Shown here one piece after another: positions 15,221 to 24,648 of a DNA stretch of 64,000 nt. The notes beneath the pieces were generated by a model, which saw only the letters and a list, made by a program, of their open reading frames with translations, had not been told where the DNA came from and did no database searches. The stretch covers positions 4,226,501 through 4,290,500 of the forward strand of contig NZ_JAZIFY010000001.1 in the NCBI RefSeq assembly GCF_036634195.1, given 5' to 3'. The translations under genes and the position numbers were made by a program. Positions within the stretch are counted from its first letter, which is position 1. Every line of letters starts with the position of its first letter. The DNA comes from Streptomyces sp. P9-A4 (GTDB lineage Bacteria; Actinomycetota; Actinomycetes; Streptomycetales; Streptomycetaceae).

Positions 15221-16279
15221 TCAGTCCACCCAGCCCAGCCGGTAGGCGCGCACCCCGGCCTCGAAACGGCTCGTCGCCCCCATGTCCTGCATGAGTTCGG
15301 AGAGCATCCGGCTCACCGTCCGCAGCGACACCCCGAGTCCCCGCGCGATCTTCTCGTCCTTCATCCCGGAGGCGAGCATGCTCAGCGCCGCCCGCTGCTG
15401 CTCGGAGAGACCGTCACCGCCCTGCTCGGGCGCCGAGGCGTCCCCGTACGGCGAGGCGGTGTGCCAGCAGTGCTCGTACAGCGCGAGATACGAGCGGACC
15501 AGGGCCGGGCCCCGGGCCAGCACCGCGCCCGCCGCCGGCTTCGCCGGATCCACCGGGACCACCGCGAACTGCGCGTCCGCGATGATCAGCGGCATCGGCA
15601 CGTCCGTCGTGATCCGCACCTCGACCCCCGCCTCGACCCGGCGCCGCAGATGCATCTGCACCTCGGGCGAGGCACAGACCCGCTCGCTGTACATGGCGCG
15701 GACGCGCACCCCGTTCTCGATCTGCCGCCGGTCCCGGCTCAGCACCCGCTCACCCACCTCGCGGTTCAGCGAGGTCGCGTGCATCGACGCCAGACCGTGC
15801 TGGATGACGTCCGTGATGTCCTCAAGTACCTGCTGGATCCGCCGGTAGTCGCTGAGCATCTCCACATCGGCGTCCGAACGCGTCAGCGATCCGGCCCGCA
15901 GATAGGACCCCGCCAGCGTCTCCAGGGTGCTGTACGCCCGGTCCGCCTCGTCCAGATGGACCCGCAGCTGCTCCCGCTCGCGGTGCAGCAGCCGCAGCAT
16001 GGCGATCTCCGGGTCGATCACGGCGACCGTGTCGCCGTCCTGCTGCCCCGCGGCGCCCTCGAACTCCCCCCGGGCCCCGTGCTGGGCGGGATTCGTCGGC
16101 ACGATCAGCCCGAGGGACGTCAGTTCGTCCCTACATCGCTCGTACTCCCGCGGCGCGAGCCGCAGTTCGTCCCCCACCTCACGCAGCCGGGACACCCCCC
16201 GCCTGCGTAACTCCTGATAGAGGTCCACCACAGGATCGGGTGACCGCCGCGCTCCCGTACCGCCGCCGCTGGTGATCAT
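15221..16279 (-). CDS. LuxR-type regulator with TrmB-like N-terminus (copy A)
   Basis: 352 residues in three parts. Residues 15-60 look like a TrmB-type winged helix (VVDLYQELRRRGVSRLREVGDELRLAPREYERCRDEL). The middle has the phospholipase-D-like or sugar-sensor pattern seen in TrmB regulators (RAMYSERVCASPEVQMHLRR, VEVRITTDVPMPLIIAD). The C-terminus is a LuxR/GerE helix-turn-helix (GLSEQQRAALSMLASGMKDEKIARGLGVSLRTVSRMLSEL). Copy B next door has the same order and shares long identical stretches, so the pair arose by duplication. Regulators of this kind usually sit beside the pathway they control. Target and ligand unknown. Confidence 0.85.
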   Translation of the reverse strand: MITSGGGTGARRSPDPVVDLYQELRRRGVSRLREVGDELRLAPREYERCRDELTSLGLIVPTNPAQHGARGEFEGAAGQQDGDTVAVIDPEIAMLRLLHREREQLRVHLDEADRAYSTLETLAGSYLRAGSLTRSDADVEMLSDYRRIQQVLEDITDVIQHGLASMHATSLNREVGERVLSRDRRQIENGVRVRAMYSERVCASPEVQMHLRRRVEAGVEVRITTDVPMPLIIADAQFAVVPVDPAKPAAGAVLARGPALVRSYLALYEHCWHTASPYGDASAPEQGGDGLSEQQRAALSMLASGMKDEKIARGLGVSLRTVSRMLSELMQDMGATSRFEAGVRAYRLGWVD

Positions 16280-16408
16280 GGCGAAGTGACCCCCTGTTCC
16301 ATCGAGTCGCCCCCGCCCTCACCCTGTCATACGGCCAGGAGGGGTCCGTGATGCCTGGTCTCGCACCCATCGTGCGTCATCCGAACTCCTCCGGGGAGCC
16401 CCCCGTCC

Positions 16409-17440
16409 TCACAGCCCGCGATCGTTACCCTCGCTGTCCAGCAGTCCCAGCCGCGCCGCCTTCACGCCCGCCTCGAAGCGGCTCGCCGCCCCCAACTCCT
16501 GCATCACCTCGGACAGAAGACGGCTGACCGTCCGCAGCGAGACCCCGAGATTACGGGCGATCTGCTCGTCCTTGATGCCGGAGGCGAGCATCAGCAGCGC
16601 CGTCCGCTGCTGCTCCGACAGCCCGTCGCAGCCCTTCTCCGCCGGATCCTCCTGGCCGTACGGGGCCGCCGCCGTCCAGCAGTACTCGTACAGCGCCACA
16701 TAGGACCGGACCAGGCCGGGACCGCGGGCGAGGATCGACGGGGACGAGGGCTCGTACGGGTCGGTCGGGAGCATCGCGAAGTTCTCGTCGGCCAGCACCA
16801 TGTTCATCGGCACCACCGAGGACAGCCGGATCTCCACGCCCACCGCGGCGCGCTCCTCCAGGTGCTGGGCCATCTCCGGCACCGAGGCGGCCCGGCGGCT
16901 GTACATGGCGCGGACGCGCACGCCCCGCTCGGCCCAGCGCCGGTCCCGGTCCAGCTCACCGCCCATCTCCTCGCGGCGGACGGAGCCGGTGTGCATGAAG
17001 TGCGCGGCCGTCCGGACGGATTCCGCCAGCTCCGCGAGACTCTTCAGGACCCGGTCGGGAGCGTCGACGATCTCGACCTCCACCTCGGCCCGGGGCGTGG
17101 CTCCGGCCTGCAGGAACGGCCCGGCGAGGGCTTCGAGAGCGGTGTGCGTACGGCTGGTCGCGGCAAGGCGTTCCTGGAGCCGGTCGCGCTCCCGGCGCAG
17201 CAGCCGCAGCAGGGCGACATCGGGATCGACGACGGCGGGCGCCCCGGATCCGGCCGGCTCCCCGGCCTCGGTCAGTCCCAGTGCGGCGAGTTCGCCCCGG
17301 CAGCGCTCCCGCTCCTCGGCGGAAAGCTCCAAACGGTCCGCGACCTCGTCGAACGTGGCATCCGGGTGGATGCGGAGTTCCTGGTAGACGGCGAGAGCCT
17401 GATCGCCACCCACACGCGGAACGGCGGTGTTTCTGGACAC
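16409..17440 (-). CDS. LuxR-type regulator with TrmB-like N-terminus (copy B)
   Basis: A 343-residue paralogue of the preceding regulator with the same architecture: winged helix (QALAVYQELRIHPDATFDEVADRLELS), middle sensor (RAMYSRRAASVPEMAQHLEERAAVG) and C-terminal LuxR domain (GLSEQQRTALLMLASGIKDEQIARNLGVSLRTVSRLLSEV). The DNA-recognition helices of A and B are nearly the same (LGVSLRTVSR), so they may bind the same sites, while the middle domains differ more and may sense different signals. The genes are 129 bases apart on the minus strand and could be co-transcribed, B first. Confidence 0.85.
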   Translation of the reverse strand: MSRNTAVPRVGGDQALAVYQELRIHPDATFDEVADRLELSAEERERCRGELAALGLTEAGEPAGSGAPAVVDPDVALLRLLRRERDRLQERLAATSRTHTALEALAGPFLQAGATPRAEVEVEIVDAPDRVLKSLAELAESVRTAAHFMHTGSVRREEMGGELDRDRRWAERGVRVRAMYSRRAASVPEMAQHLEERAAVGVEIRLSSVVPMNMVLADENFAMLPTDPYEPSSPSILARGPGLVRSYVALYEYCWTAAAPYGQEDPAEKGCDGLSEQQRTALLMLASGIKDEQIARNLGVSLRTVSRLLSEVMQELGAASRFEAGVKAARLGLLDSEGNDRGL

Positions 17441-17536
17441 TGCGCAGCAGACTCCCCTCGGTCCACCCGGACCCGTTGAATCGCCCCGCTAGACCCTGCC
17501 ACACATTCGAACGACGCGCACGGAGTTGGACCCCGC

Positions 17537-17977
17537 TCAGGCAGTGGGGGCGCCTGCCCGGCAGTCGGGGCACAGCCCCTTGAAGACGATCTCCGCGTCG
17601 TCCACCCGCCACTCCGGCAGAGCGCCGCGGGGCGGCACCGGCGCGGCCGCCGACACGTTCTCCACCCGGCCGCAGACCGTGCACAGGGCGTGCTGGTGCG
17701 CGGGACCCGAGATCTCGAAGACCGCGGGCAGGCCCGGCCGGTCGAACTTGCTGACCAGGCCCGTCTCCTGGAAGTGCCGCAGCATCTCGTACACGGCCTG
17801 GCTGGTCAGCGTGCCGAGCCGCTCCCGGGCGGTCGTCGTGATCGCCTCGACGTCGAGATGGCCGCCGGCGGCGAGCACCGTGAGCACCTCCAGGCGCGGG
17901 CCCGTGACCCGCAGCCCGACATCACGCAGGCGCTGGATCACCGCCTCGCGGCCCGTCAGCTCTTCCACGACTGCCAT
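17537..17977 (-). CDS. Fur-family metalloregulator
   Basis: 146 residues from an ATG with GGAG upstream. Winged helix at residues 12-80 (IQRLRDVGLRVTGPRLEVLTVLAAGGHLDVEAI, then SQAVYEMLRHFQETGLV), a HQHALCTVCGRVENV dimerisation segment and a closing CPDC pair that with CTVC makes the structural zinc site. The pattern is closer to the peroxide-sensing FurA/CatR branch of actinomycetes than to Zur. No catalase gene is adjacent in the window. It lies downstream of the methyltransferase gene on the same strand, with about 110 bases between. Confidence 0.85.
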   Translation of the reverse strand: MAVVEELTGREAVIQRLRDVGLRVTGPRLEVLTVLAAGGHLDVEAITTTARERLGTLTSQAVYEMLRHFQETGLVSKFDRPGLPAVFEISGPAHQHALCTVCGRVENVSAAAPVPPRGALPEWRVDDAEIVFKGLCPDCRAGAPTA

Positions 17978-18087
17978 CTTCTCCGCCCGCCACCTGGTCG
18001 GCCCAAACTTTTGTGTGCATCGTACCTCTTGCTCGTCAACCTCGTCAGGCGTGCGCGTCCACCTCGTCAGGTGCTCCGCCGCCCCGG

Positions 18088-18981
18088 TCAGTCGTCCGCC
18101 CGGCACACGAGCAGGACGGACTCCGTCCGCTCGTCGATCCGGTGCCGCCGCCGCCCCTCGATGTGCAGCCCCGCCGAGTGCAGCTCGGCCGCGAGCCGCT
18201 CGGGGTCCACGATCCACTTGTCGGTGGTGAGCACCACCCGCTCCGTGGAGAGCTTGCCGGTCCTGGCCGCGTAGTACGTGATCCGCTCGCTCATCGACGG
18301 CAGGTCGAAGACCTGCCGGGCCACCACCCACTCGTCGATCCCGTCGAACCGCGGCACCTGGAACGCCCAGGTCCGCTGCGGCTCCGCGATCAGCCCCGGC
18401 AGCTGGTGGGCCGTGTAGTCCAGGGCCAGCGCCCCGCCCGCCTCCAGATGCCCGGCGACCTCCCGCAGCAGCCCGGGCCGCCGCGCCGGGGGTACGGCGG
18501 TGACCATGGCGCCCGCGAGCAGCGCGAGCCGGTAACTGCCGTCGAGCCGCAGCTCGGTGAGGTCCGCCCGACGGGTCATGACCAGGCCGGCCACCTGCGG
18601 GCCGATCCGGCGGGCCCAGCCTTCGAGGCGCTCAAGGGCCGAGGCGTCCCGGTCCACGGCTTCCACGGCGAAGCCGTGCCGGGCGAACGGGACGGCGAGC
18701 CGCCCGGCGCCGGAGCCGAGGTCCAGGACGGGTCCGCCGGTGGAGCGGGCGAGGCTGAGATACCGGACGATGTCCGCGCTGTGCGGGCCGAGCAGGGCGT
18801 CGTGCAGCCACACGGACGCCTCGTCGGCGGGGGAGACGGACTCGAGCCCCGGCAGGGTGTCCGAGGTGACCCGGACGCCGGCCCCGGGGGCGGGCTCGCG
18901 CTCCCGGCCGTATCGGGACGGCAGGACCGGCGTGAGCGCTGCGGGCACGACGGGCAGGGAAGTGCCGCTCGGTGTGTGCAT
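18088..18981 (-). CDS. Class I SAM-dependent methyltransferase
   Basis: 297 residues from an ATG preceded by GGAGG; an ATG 26 codons earlier exists but lacks a site. Motif I is VLDLGSGAGRLAVPFARHGF, motif II VEAVDRDASALERL, and the post-motif region is RLALLAGAMVTAVPPARRPGLLREVAGHLEAGGALALD. The C-terminal third (RITYYAARTGKLSTERVVLTTDKWIVDPERLAAEL) is a beta-sheet lid as in small-molecule methyltransferases. Substrate unknown. It is set apart from the LuxR-type regulators and may not belong to the cluster. Confidence 0.8.
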   Translation of the reverse strand: MHTPSGTSLPVVPAALTPVLPSRYGREREPAPGAGVRVTSDTLPGLESVSPADEASVWLHDALLGPHSADIVRYLSLARSTGGPVLDLGSGAGRLAVPFARHGFAVEAVDRDASALERLEGWARRIGPQVAGLVMTRRADLTELRLDGSYRLALLAGAMVTAVPPARRPGLLREVAGHLEAGGALALDYTAHQLPGLIAEPQRTWAFQVPRFDGIDEWVVARQVFDLPSMSERITYYAARTGKLSTERVVLTTDKWIVDPERLAAELHSAGLHIEGRRRHRIDERTESVLLVCRADD

Positions 18982-19153
18982 CGCTCCTCCAGGGGCTCGC
19001 TCGGTCCATGCCGTCCGGACGAGGTACCCGTGCCGCCGGGACCGCGCCGCTGGACCCATCCTGACCTGGGGAGGGAGCCCCGATCCACCGGATCGGGCTG
19101 CGTGAACACGCGATGGCGTGGATCTGCCACGCCTCCGGCTCGGAGCGCGCGGC

Positions 19154-19633
19154 TCAGAGTGCGCGGCTCCAGCGCCTGGGGGAGAGGGCCGCGAAACCCA
19201 GGTGCCGGTAGAACGGAAGCGCCGGGTCGGACTCCGCGGGGAGCTCCACGCGCTGGTCGCGGGCGCCGAAGTCGCGCATCCGCTGGGTGGCCGCCGCCAT
19301 CAGGGCCGTACCCACGCCCCGGCGCCGGGAGCCGTCCGCCACGGCCAGGGCGTACACCTCGCCCTCGCCCGGTACGGGGACCCCGCCGGCCGCCGCCCCG
19401 ACGATCGTGCCCTCCGTGTCGGTCGCCACGAGCCAGCCCAGCCAGCCGGGCGCGCCCCCCGGAATTTCAATTTCCGCTCGTATGCGGGGGAGCGCGCACT
19501 GTGCGGAGATCAGCCGTCGCATCGGGATTTCGTCAAGGATTCCCGCGTAGCTGCTCCGAATGGCGTCGGCAAGCAGCCTGGATATCGTCGTCGCATCGCC
19601 GGCCGCGGCCGTTCGAACGCCAGCCAGCTGCAT
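19154..19633 (-). CDS. GNAT-family N-acetyltransferase
   Basis: The acetyl-CoA loop VADGSRRRGVGTALMAAATQRM and the terminal FYRHLGFAALSPRRW are typical GNAT motifs A and B. I use the ATG giving MQLAGVRTAAAGD (159 aa). A start 16 codons upstream is open but would add residues not usual for the fold. Acceptor substrate unknown. There is a clear drop in GC around its 5' end (19450-19700), which may reflect the promoter. Confidence 0.75.
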   Translation of the reverse strand: MQLAGVRTAAAGDATTISRLLADAIRSSYAGILDEIPMRRLISAQCALPRIRAEIEIPGGAPGWLGWLVATDTEGTIVGAAAGGVPVPGEGEVYALAVADGSRRRGVGTALMAAATQRMRDFGARDQRVELPAESDPALPFYRHLGFAALSPRRWSRAL

Positions 19634-19751
19634 TGGTTTTGTACCCTTCGACGTGCCGAGCGTGAGCCCCAACATACCCACAATAGCGGGGAATTAAGTT
19701 GTCCGTGACCGATGCGAAATCTACGAATTCGCTTAGTAAATAGGGCAGTTA

Positions 19752-20660
19752 TCAGGGGAACGAACAGCAGGCGACGATCAAGGGTGCCATCGCCAGTGCC
19801 GCCGAAGCGACGGTCAACAGGCCGAGCAGAACGGGATGTCCGGCGCTGTGCGGAGTGAGGATCCGCCGCATCCGCACCGCCGCCGAAGGACCTCCCGCGG
19901 CAAATGCCGACCTGGGCGCCCGCCCCGAGGCCAGCGCGTACAGAGCGGTGGCCAGCGCGTCCCGCGTACATCGGCGCAATGCCCGGTCGTCCGCCGCCAT
20001 TTCGAGCAGCAGCGGTACGGCGGGACCGCCGTACCGGGCGAGCGGAAGGCGCGCGAAGACCGCCGCGAACGCCTCCGCCGCCGCGACCAGCAGGTGGTGG
20101 CGCCCGGCGATGTGCGCCCGCTCGTGCGCGAGGGCCGCCGCCAGCTGGGCCGGGGTGAGGGCGCGCAGCGCGCCCGAGGAGACCACGACCCGGCGCGTGC
20201 GGCCGGGCAGGCAGTAGACGGCGGGGCGTTCGTCGTCGAGGACGGTGGCGCGCAGGGCGGGGTCGTACCGTCCGACGATCCGCAGCACCCCGGCGTGCCG
20301 CAGCCGCGCCCGGCGGGCCCTGGCGAGGCGGCGGGCGAACGCGGCGGCGGGCAGCGACAGGACGAGCAGGGAGAGCGAAAAAGCGAACCGCTCACGCCCG
20401 TCGAGGTTCATGACCTGAGCGAGCGTGGGCGGTTCGAGGGTGAAGAGCATGTCGGCCAGCCGGTGACTGCTCCCGGCCGAAAGGACCAGCTGGGCGGGGA
20501 TCAGGGCGGTCGCCGCCGCGAAGACGGCCCCGCACGCGGCCCAGACGGTCAGGGCGAGCCTGGGTGCCTGCTGGGCCCAGCGGGACCGGGCCACCAGCCA
20601 GGGGACCAGGCCGCCGGTGAGCAGGACGAGCCCGAGCGGGACGAGGATGTGGTGGTTCAC
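19752..20660 (-). CDS. M56 family (BlaR1-like) membrane metallopeptidase
   Basis: 302 residues with hydrophobic segments at both ends and the zinc motif HERAH (ALAHERAHIAGRHH) in the middle, followed by EMAADDRALRR, the usual third-ligand region. M56 proteins detect a signal through the membrane and cleave or inactivate a BlaI-type repressor. Its ATG overlaps the stop of the upstream BlaI gene by four bases, the standard arrangement. There is no penicillin-binding sensor domain, so the signal is not a beta-lactam. Proximity to copper genes may be chance. Confidence 0.9.
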   Translation of the reverse strand: MNHHILVPLGLVLLTGGLVPWLVARSRWAQQAPRLALTVWAACGAVFAAATALIPAQLVLSAGSSHRLADMLFTLEPPTLAQVMNLDGRERFAFSLSLLVLSLPAAAFARRLARARRARLRHAGVLRIVGRYDPALRATVLDDERPAVYCLPGRTRRVVVSSGALRALTPAQLAAALAHERAHIAGRHHLLVAAAEAFAAVFARLPLARYGGPAVPLLLEMAADDRALRRCTRDALATALYALASGRAPRSAFAAGGPSAAVRMRRILTPHSAGHPVLLGLLTVASAALAMAPLIVACCSFP

Positions 20661-21079
20661 GCGCCGCCCCCGTCCCCTGGGTGTGGATGGTGGAGCGGGT
20701 GCTGGAGCGGTGGCTGATCACCGCGGGCCGCGCGGAGGGCCGCGTCGAGGGCGTCCACGTCCTCGTCCGAGATGACCTCGACGAAGCGGAGCAGGGCCGC
20801 CGGGCGGTCCTGGCTGTCGCCGAGGGCGTCCCGCATCAGTCCGGCCGTGTACTCCTCGCGGCTGCGGACGGGCTCGTACAGCCAGGCCCGGCCGGCCTTC
20901 TCCCGGCGGAGCCAGCCCTTGCGGTGCAGGATGTCCGCGACGGTCATGACGGTCGTGTACGCGACCCGTCGTTCCCGGTTGATGTCGTCGACGATCTCGC
21001 GGACCGTGGCGGGCCGCTGCCAGGCCCACAGTCGGTCCATGATCTCGGCCTCCAGCTCTCCCAGCCGGCGCACGTGCAT
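20657..21079 (-). CDS. BlaI/MecI/CopY-family repressor
   Basis: 140 residues. The winged helix reads LGELEAEIMDRLWAWQRPATVREIVDDINRERRVAYTTVMTVADILHRKGWLRREKAGRAWLYEPV, typical of the family. A dimerisation helix follows, then a His-rich tail (QPPLQHPLHHPHPG) that is unusual and could bind metal. It forms an operon with the M56 peptidase. Its promoter region (21080-21156) is shared with a divergent small gene that has a CsoR-type operator. Confidence 0.9.
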   Translation of the reverse strand: MHVRRLGELEAEIMDRLWAWQRPATVREIVDDINRERRVAYTTVMTVADILHRKGWLRREKAGRAWLYEPVRSREEYTAGLMRDALGDSQDRPAALLRFVEVISDEDVDALDAALRAARGDQPPLQHPLHHPHPGDGGGA

Positions 21080-21130
21080 CCCCTCCCCCTACGGGCGGCT
21101 CATCGTACGGGCCGCTTCCCCCGCTCAGGT

Positions 21131-21147
21131 ATACCCCCCAGGGGTAC
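21131..21147. promoter_or_regulatory. CsoR-type operator
   Basis: ATACCCCCCAGGGGTAC matches the copper-repressor site (G/ATACCCC-GGGGTAT) seen twice more at 24575 and 24657. It lies ten bases before the small Cys protein ATG and within reach of the blaI promoter. Confidence 0.75.
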
Positions 21148-21156
21148 AGTGGCAGG

Positions 21157-21336
21157 ATGTCGACCCTCATGAAGACCCTTCTGGCGGCCCCTACGAAGAA
21201 CCGCCCCTGCGCGAAGGTCTGCGACTCCGGTCTCCCCGGATCGGTGGAGCTGGTGCTCCTCCGGCAGCTGCTCGGCCTCTGTCTCCGGCTGAGTCTCACG
21301 CTGTCCGCCGACTGCCCTTCACGCAAGAGCGGTTGA
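21157..21336 (+). CDS. Small Cys-containing protein under a CsoR operator, 59 aa
   Basis: Begins MSTLMKTLLAAPTKN, with Cys at 18, 22, 42 and 53 and a hydrophobic Leu-rich middle (SVELVLLRQLLGLCLRLSLTL). The CsoR-type operator ten bases upstream means transcription would start almost at the ATG. It is followed by a good terminator. No family recognised. It could be a small copper-binding or membrane-associated peptide in the copper response, or a leader. The gene call rests on its position between operator and terminator. Confidence 0.45.
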   Translation: MSTLMKTLLAAPTKNRPCAKVCDSGLPGSVELVLLRQLLGLCLRLSLTLSADCPSRKSG

Positions 21337-21372
21337 TCTCCCCCGGGGGGCCTCTCGCGGGTCCTCCCGCCG

Positions 21373-21410
21373 GTCCTGTTCAGGACCCCGTCAGGGGCCT
21401 GAACAGGGAC
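21373..21410. terminator. Hairpin terminator between small Cys gene and csoR
   Basis: GTCCTGTTCAGG (21373-21384) pairs with CCTGAACAGGGAC (21398-21410) with one bulge, and the inner CCCC and GGGG extend the stem to a GTCA loop. It separates two convergent genes. Confidence 0.7.
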
Positions 21411-21423
21411 CATGTCACGCGCC

Positions 21424-21705
21424 CTATGTCCGGATCAGCCGGGCGATGGCCTTCGAGGCCTCGCCCACCTTCACCTTCGCCTGGTCCCCGCCCTGGGCGA
21501 TGGCCTCCGTGACGCAGCAGCTGAGGTGCTCGTCCAGCAGGGCCACCGCGCAGGACTGGAGGGCCGCGTTGATCGCGGAGACCTGGGTGAGGACGTCGAT
21601 GCAGTAGACGTCCTCGTCGACCATCCGCTGCACCCCCCTGACCTGACCCTCGATGCGGCGCAGGCGTCTGATGATGTCTTCCTTGTGCTGTCCGTAACCG
21701 GCCAC
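21424..21705 (-). CDS. csoR: Copper-sensing repressor CsoR
   Basis: 93 residues of the all-helical DUF156 fold. The Cu(I) ligands Cys35 (VYCIDVL), His60 and Cys64 (DEHLSCC) are at the spacing of CsoR, and QVRGVQRMVDEDVYC is the family signature. GTG start with GAGGAG upstream. It follows copA on the same strand and probably binds the three ATACCC-GGGTAT palindromes in this region, releasing when Cu(I) binds. Confidence 0.92.
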   Translation of the reverse strand: MAGYGQHKEDIIRRLRRIEGQVRGVQRMVDEDVYCIDVLTQVSAINAALQSCAVALLDEHLSCCVTEAIAQGGDQAKVKVGEASKAIARLIRT

Positions 21706-21751
21706 GACGGGCTCCTCGGGGAGGGGAGGGGGAGGGAGGGAAGGACGTTCG

Positions 21752-24019
21752 TCAGCGGTCGGCGGCCTGGAAGCCCCGCAGACGGAGGCTGTTGCCGACC
21801 ACGAAGACCGAGGAGAAGGCCATCGCCGCGCCCGCGATCATCGGGTTGAGCAGTCCGGCCGCCGCGAGCGGCAGGGCCGCCACGTTGTAGGCGAAGGCCC
21901 AGAACAGGTTCGAGCGGATCGTGCCGAGCGTCTTGCGGGAGAGCCTGATCGCGTCGGCCGCGGCCCGCAGGTCACCCCGTACGAGGGTCAGGTCGCCGGC
22001 CTCGATGGCGGCGTCCGTTCCGGTGCCCATCGCCAGTCCCAGGTCGGCCTGGGCGAGCGCGGCGGCGTCGTTGACGCCGTCGCCGACCATGGCGACCGAA
22101 CGGCCCTCCGCCTGGAGCTTCTTGACGACGTCGACCTTGTCCTGCGGCATGACCTCCGCGATGACCTCGTCGATGCCGACCTCGGCGGCGACGGCCTCCG
22201 CGACCGCCTTGTTGTCACCCGTGAGCAGGATCGGCGTCAGACCCAGACCGCGCAGCCGCCTGATGGCCTCCGCGCTGGTCTCCTTGACGGCGTCGGCGAC
22301 CTCCAGGACCGCGCGGGCCTCACCGTCCCAGGCCACCGCGATGGCGGTCTTGCCGGTCTTCTCGGCGGCGTCCTTCGCGGACTTGAGGTCCGCGGGGAGC
22401 GCCATGGCCCACTCGTCGAGCAGCTTCTCGCGGCCGACGAGGACGGCGTGGCCCTCGACGACGCCCTGCACACCCAGACCGGGGATGTTGGCGAAGTCCT
22501 CGGGGGTCGGGAGCGTCCCCACCCTGGCGGCGGCGCCGGTGGCGACGGCCTGCGCGATCGGGTGCTCCGAGGAGTGCTCCAGGGCGCCCGCCAGTCGCAG
22601 GACGTCCTTCTCGTCGACGCCCTCGGCGGTGTGGACCTTGATGAGGGTCATCCGGCCGGTGGTGACGGTGCCGGTCTTGTCGAGGACGATCGTGTCGACC
22701 TTGCGGGTGGTCTCCAGGACCTCGGGGCCCTTGATGAGGATGCCGAGCTGGGCGCCGCGGCCGGTGCCGACCATGAGGGCGGTCGGGGTGGCCAGGCCCA
22801 GGGCGCAGGGGCAGGCGATGATCAGTACGGCGACGGCGGCGGTGAAGGCGGCGGTCAGGCCCTGCCCCGTACCCAGCCAGAAGCCGAGGGTGCCGAGGGC
22901 GAGCGCGATGACGATCGGGACGAAGACGGCCGAGATCCGGTCGGCGAGGCGCTGGGCTGCGGCCTTGCCGTTCTGCGCGTCCTCGACGAGCTTCGCCATC
23001 CGGGCGAGCTGGGTGTCGGATCCGACGCGGGTGGCCTCGACGACCAGCCGGCCGCCGGCGTTCAGGGTGGCGCCGGTGACGGAGTCGCCGACGGAGACCT
23101 CGACCGGGACGGACTCGCCGGTCAGCATGGAGGCGTCCACGGCGGACGAACCCTCGACGACCGTGCCGTCGGTGGCGATCTTCTCGCCCGGACGGACCAG
23201 GAAACGGTCCCCGACCTGCAGGTCCGCCGTCGGTACGGTGACCTCCTGGCCGTTCCTGAGGACGGTCACCTCCTTGGCGCCCAGCTGCATCAGCGCCTTG
23301 AGCGCGGCGCCCGCCTTGCGCTTCGAACGGGCCTCGAAGTAGCGGCCCGCGAGGATGAAGGCGGTGACGCCGGCCGCGGCCTCCAGGTAGATGTTCCCGG
23401 CGCCGTCGGTACGGGCGATCGTGAACTCGAACGGGTGGGTCATCCCCGGCGTGCCGGCCGTACCGAAGAACAGCGCCCACAGGGACCACAGGAACGCGGC
23501 GATCGTGCCGACCGAGATCAGGGTGTCCATGGTGGCCGCGCCGTGCTTGGCGTTGGTCCAGGCGGCCTTGTGGAAGGGCCAGGCGGCGTAGACGACGACC
23601 GGCGCGGCGAGCGTGAGGCTCAGCCACTGCCAGTACTCGATCTGCAGCGCCGGGACCATCGCCATCGCGATGACCGGCACGGCGAGCGTGACCGCGGTGA
23701 TCAGCCGCTGCTTGAGGGGCCGCAGCTCCTCGTCGGCCTTCTCCTCGTCGGTCGGGCCCTCCTCGCCGCCGCTTCCGGCCGGGCGCTCCGGCTGGGGCTC
23801 GGCGGCGGTGTAGCCGGTGGCCTCGACGGTGGCGATCAGCGCGGCGACGTCGATGTCGGCGTCGAAGGTGACCTTCGCCTTCTCGGTGGCGTAGTTGACG
23901 GTGGCCTCGACCCCGTCCATCCGGTTGAGCTTCTTCTCGATACGGGCCGCACACGAGGCGCAGGTCATGCCGCCGATGGCGAGCTCGACCTGGGCGGTGC
24001 CCGGTGTCGTCGTTGTCAT
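21752..24019 (-). CDS. copA: Copper-exporting P1B-type ATPase
   Basis: 755 residues. An N-terminal HMA domain has the Cu(I) motif GMTCASC (Cys 20 and 23). The metal channel motif CPC ([12 protein letters not shown]), the phosphorylation site DKTGT and the hinge GDGVND are present, with about eight membrane helices. GGAGCAGGAGC precedes the ATG. It pumps Cu(I) out of the cytoplasm. It lies between copZ and csoR on the minus strand and is likely expressed from the CsoR-controlled promoter ahead of copZ, although 241 bases separate the two genes. Confidence 0.93.
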   Translation of the reverse strand: MTTTTPGTAQVELAIGGMTCASCAARIEKKLNRMDGVEATVNYATEKAKVTFDADIDVAALIATVEATGYTAAEPQPERPAGSGGEEGPTDEEKADEELRPLKQRLITAVTLAVPVIAMAMVPALQIEYWQWLSLTLAAPVVVYAAWPFHKAAWTNAKHGAATMDTLISVGTIAAFLWSLWALFFGTAGTPGMTHPFEFTIARTDGAGNIYLEAAAGVTAFILAGRYFEARSKRKAGAALKALMQLGAKEVTVLRNGQEVTVPTADLQVGDRFLVRPGEKIATDGTVVEGSSAVDASMLTGESVPVEVSVGDSVTGATLNAGGRLVVEATRVGSDTQLARMAKLVEDAQNGKAAAQRLADRISAVFVPIVIALALGTLGFWLGTGQGLTAAFTAAVAVLIIACPCALGLATPTALMVGTGRGAQLGILIKGPEVLETTRKVDTIVLDKTGTVTTGRMTLIKVHTAEGVDEKDVLRLAGALEHSSEHPIAQAVATGAAARVGTLPTPEDFANIPGLGVQGVVEGHAVLVGREKLLDEWAMALPADLKSAKDAAEKTGKTAIAVAWDGEARAVLEVADAVKETSAEAIRRLRGLGLTPILLTGDNKAVAEAVAAEVGIDEVIAEVMPQDKVDVVKKLQAEGRSVAMVGDGVNDAAALAQADLGLAMGTGTDAAIEAGDLTLVRGDLRAAADAIRLSRKTLGTIRSNLFWAFAYNVAALPLAAAGLLNPMIAGAAMAFSSVFVVGNSLRLRGFQAADR

Positions 24020-24260
24020 AGCTCCTGCTCCTCTTTTTTCAGGGCTCGGTTCGCCTCTGGGGCGCTGGTGCCGGGCTCGCGGCCCCGACCGTGCTCGCCT
24101 CCCTCGTTCCTCGGGAGGCTCCGCGCGCTCGGTTCCGTTCCCCCGGCGCGCCCCTTCGGCTCACTCGCCGGTCCCGGTGGCGGAAGCCCTCGTATGCGGG
24201 ATGTCGGGGGCCGGGGCCCGGGCGTGGTGGGCGGGCCCCGGCGGCCGAGGGGGCTGTCGG

Positions 24261-24545
24261 TCAGGCGGCGCGGCCGGTGAGCTCGTAGCCCGCGTCGTCG
24301 ACCGCCGCGGTGATCGCGGCGTCGTCGGGCTCGCCGCCCGTGGTCACGGTCACCAGGCCGCCGTCCACGTCGACCTCGACGGCGAGGACGCCGTCCAGCG
24401 CGCTGACGGACTTGGTGATCGCGGTCCTGCAGTGCCCGCAGGTCATGCCGGAGACGGCGTAGACCGTGACGGTGCTGTCGGCGACCGCGACGGCGGTGGC
24501 CTCCGTGGTCGAGCAGCTGTTGTCGGGGGTGCAGCAGGAGCCCAT
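24261..24545 (-). CDS. copZ: Copper chaperone (HMA domain, CopZ-like)
   Basis: 94 residues. The HMA motif is GMTCGHC (Cys 36 and 39). Ahead of it is an unusual Cys-rich start, MGSCCTPDNSC, with three more Cys that might form a second copper site. GGAGGAAGCC directly precedes the ATG. It delivers Cu(I) to CopA. A CsoR operator lies 30 bases upstream. Confidence 0.9.
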   Translation of the reverse strand: MGSCCTPDNSCSTTEATAVAVADSTVTVYAVSGMTCGHCRTAITKSVSALDGVLAVEVDVDGGLVTVTTGGEPDDAAITAAVDDAGYELTGRAA

Positions 24546-24574
24546 GGCTTCCTCCTCGGTCGATTCCCGGTCCG

Positions 24575-24627
24575 ATACCCTCGGGGGGTATTCGGTTGTG
24601 AGTCCATGTATACCCCCCTCCCGTATC
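24575..24627 (-). promoter_or_regulatory. CsoR-type operator upstream of copZ, with a second half-site
   Basis: ATACCCTCGGGGGGTAT (24575-24591) is a palindrome of the CsoR type. TATACCCCCCTCCC (24608-24621) looks like a weaker, half-conserved second site. Together they would control copZ-copA-csoR. Confidence 0.7.
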
Positions 24628-24648
24628 CGACGCAAGCCGTTCCCCGAC

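Noticed and set aside
22448..24280. Open frame of 610 codons on the plus strand
   Set aside because: Antisense to copA and copZ; composition is Gly/Asp/Val-rich without motifs.
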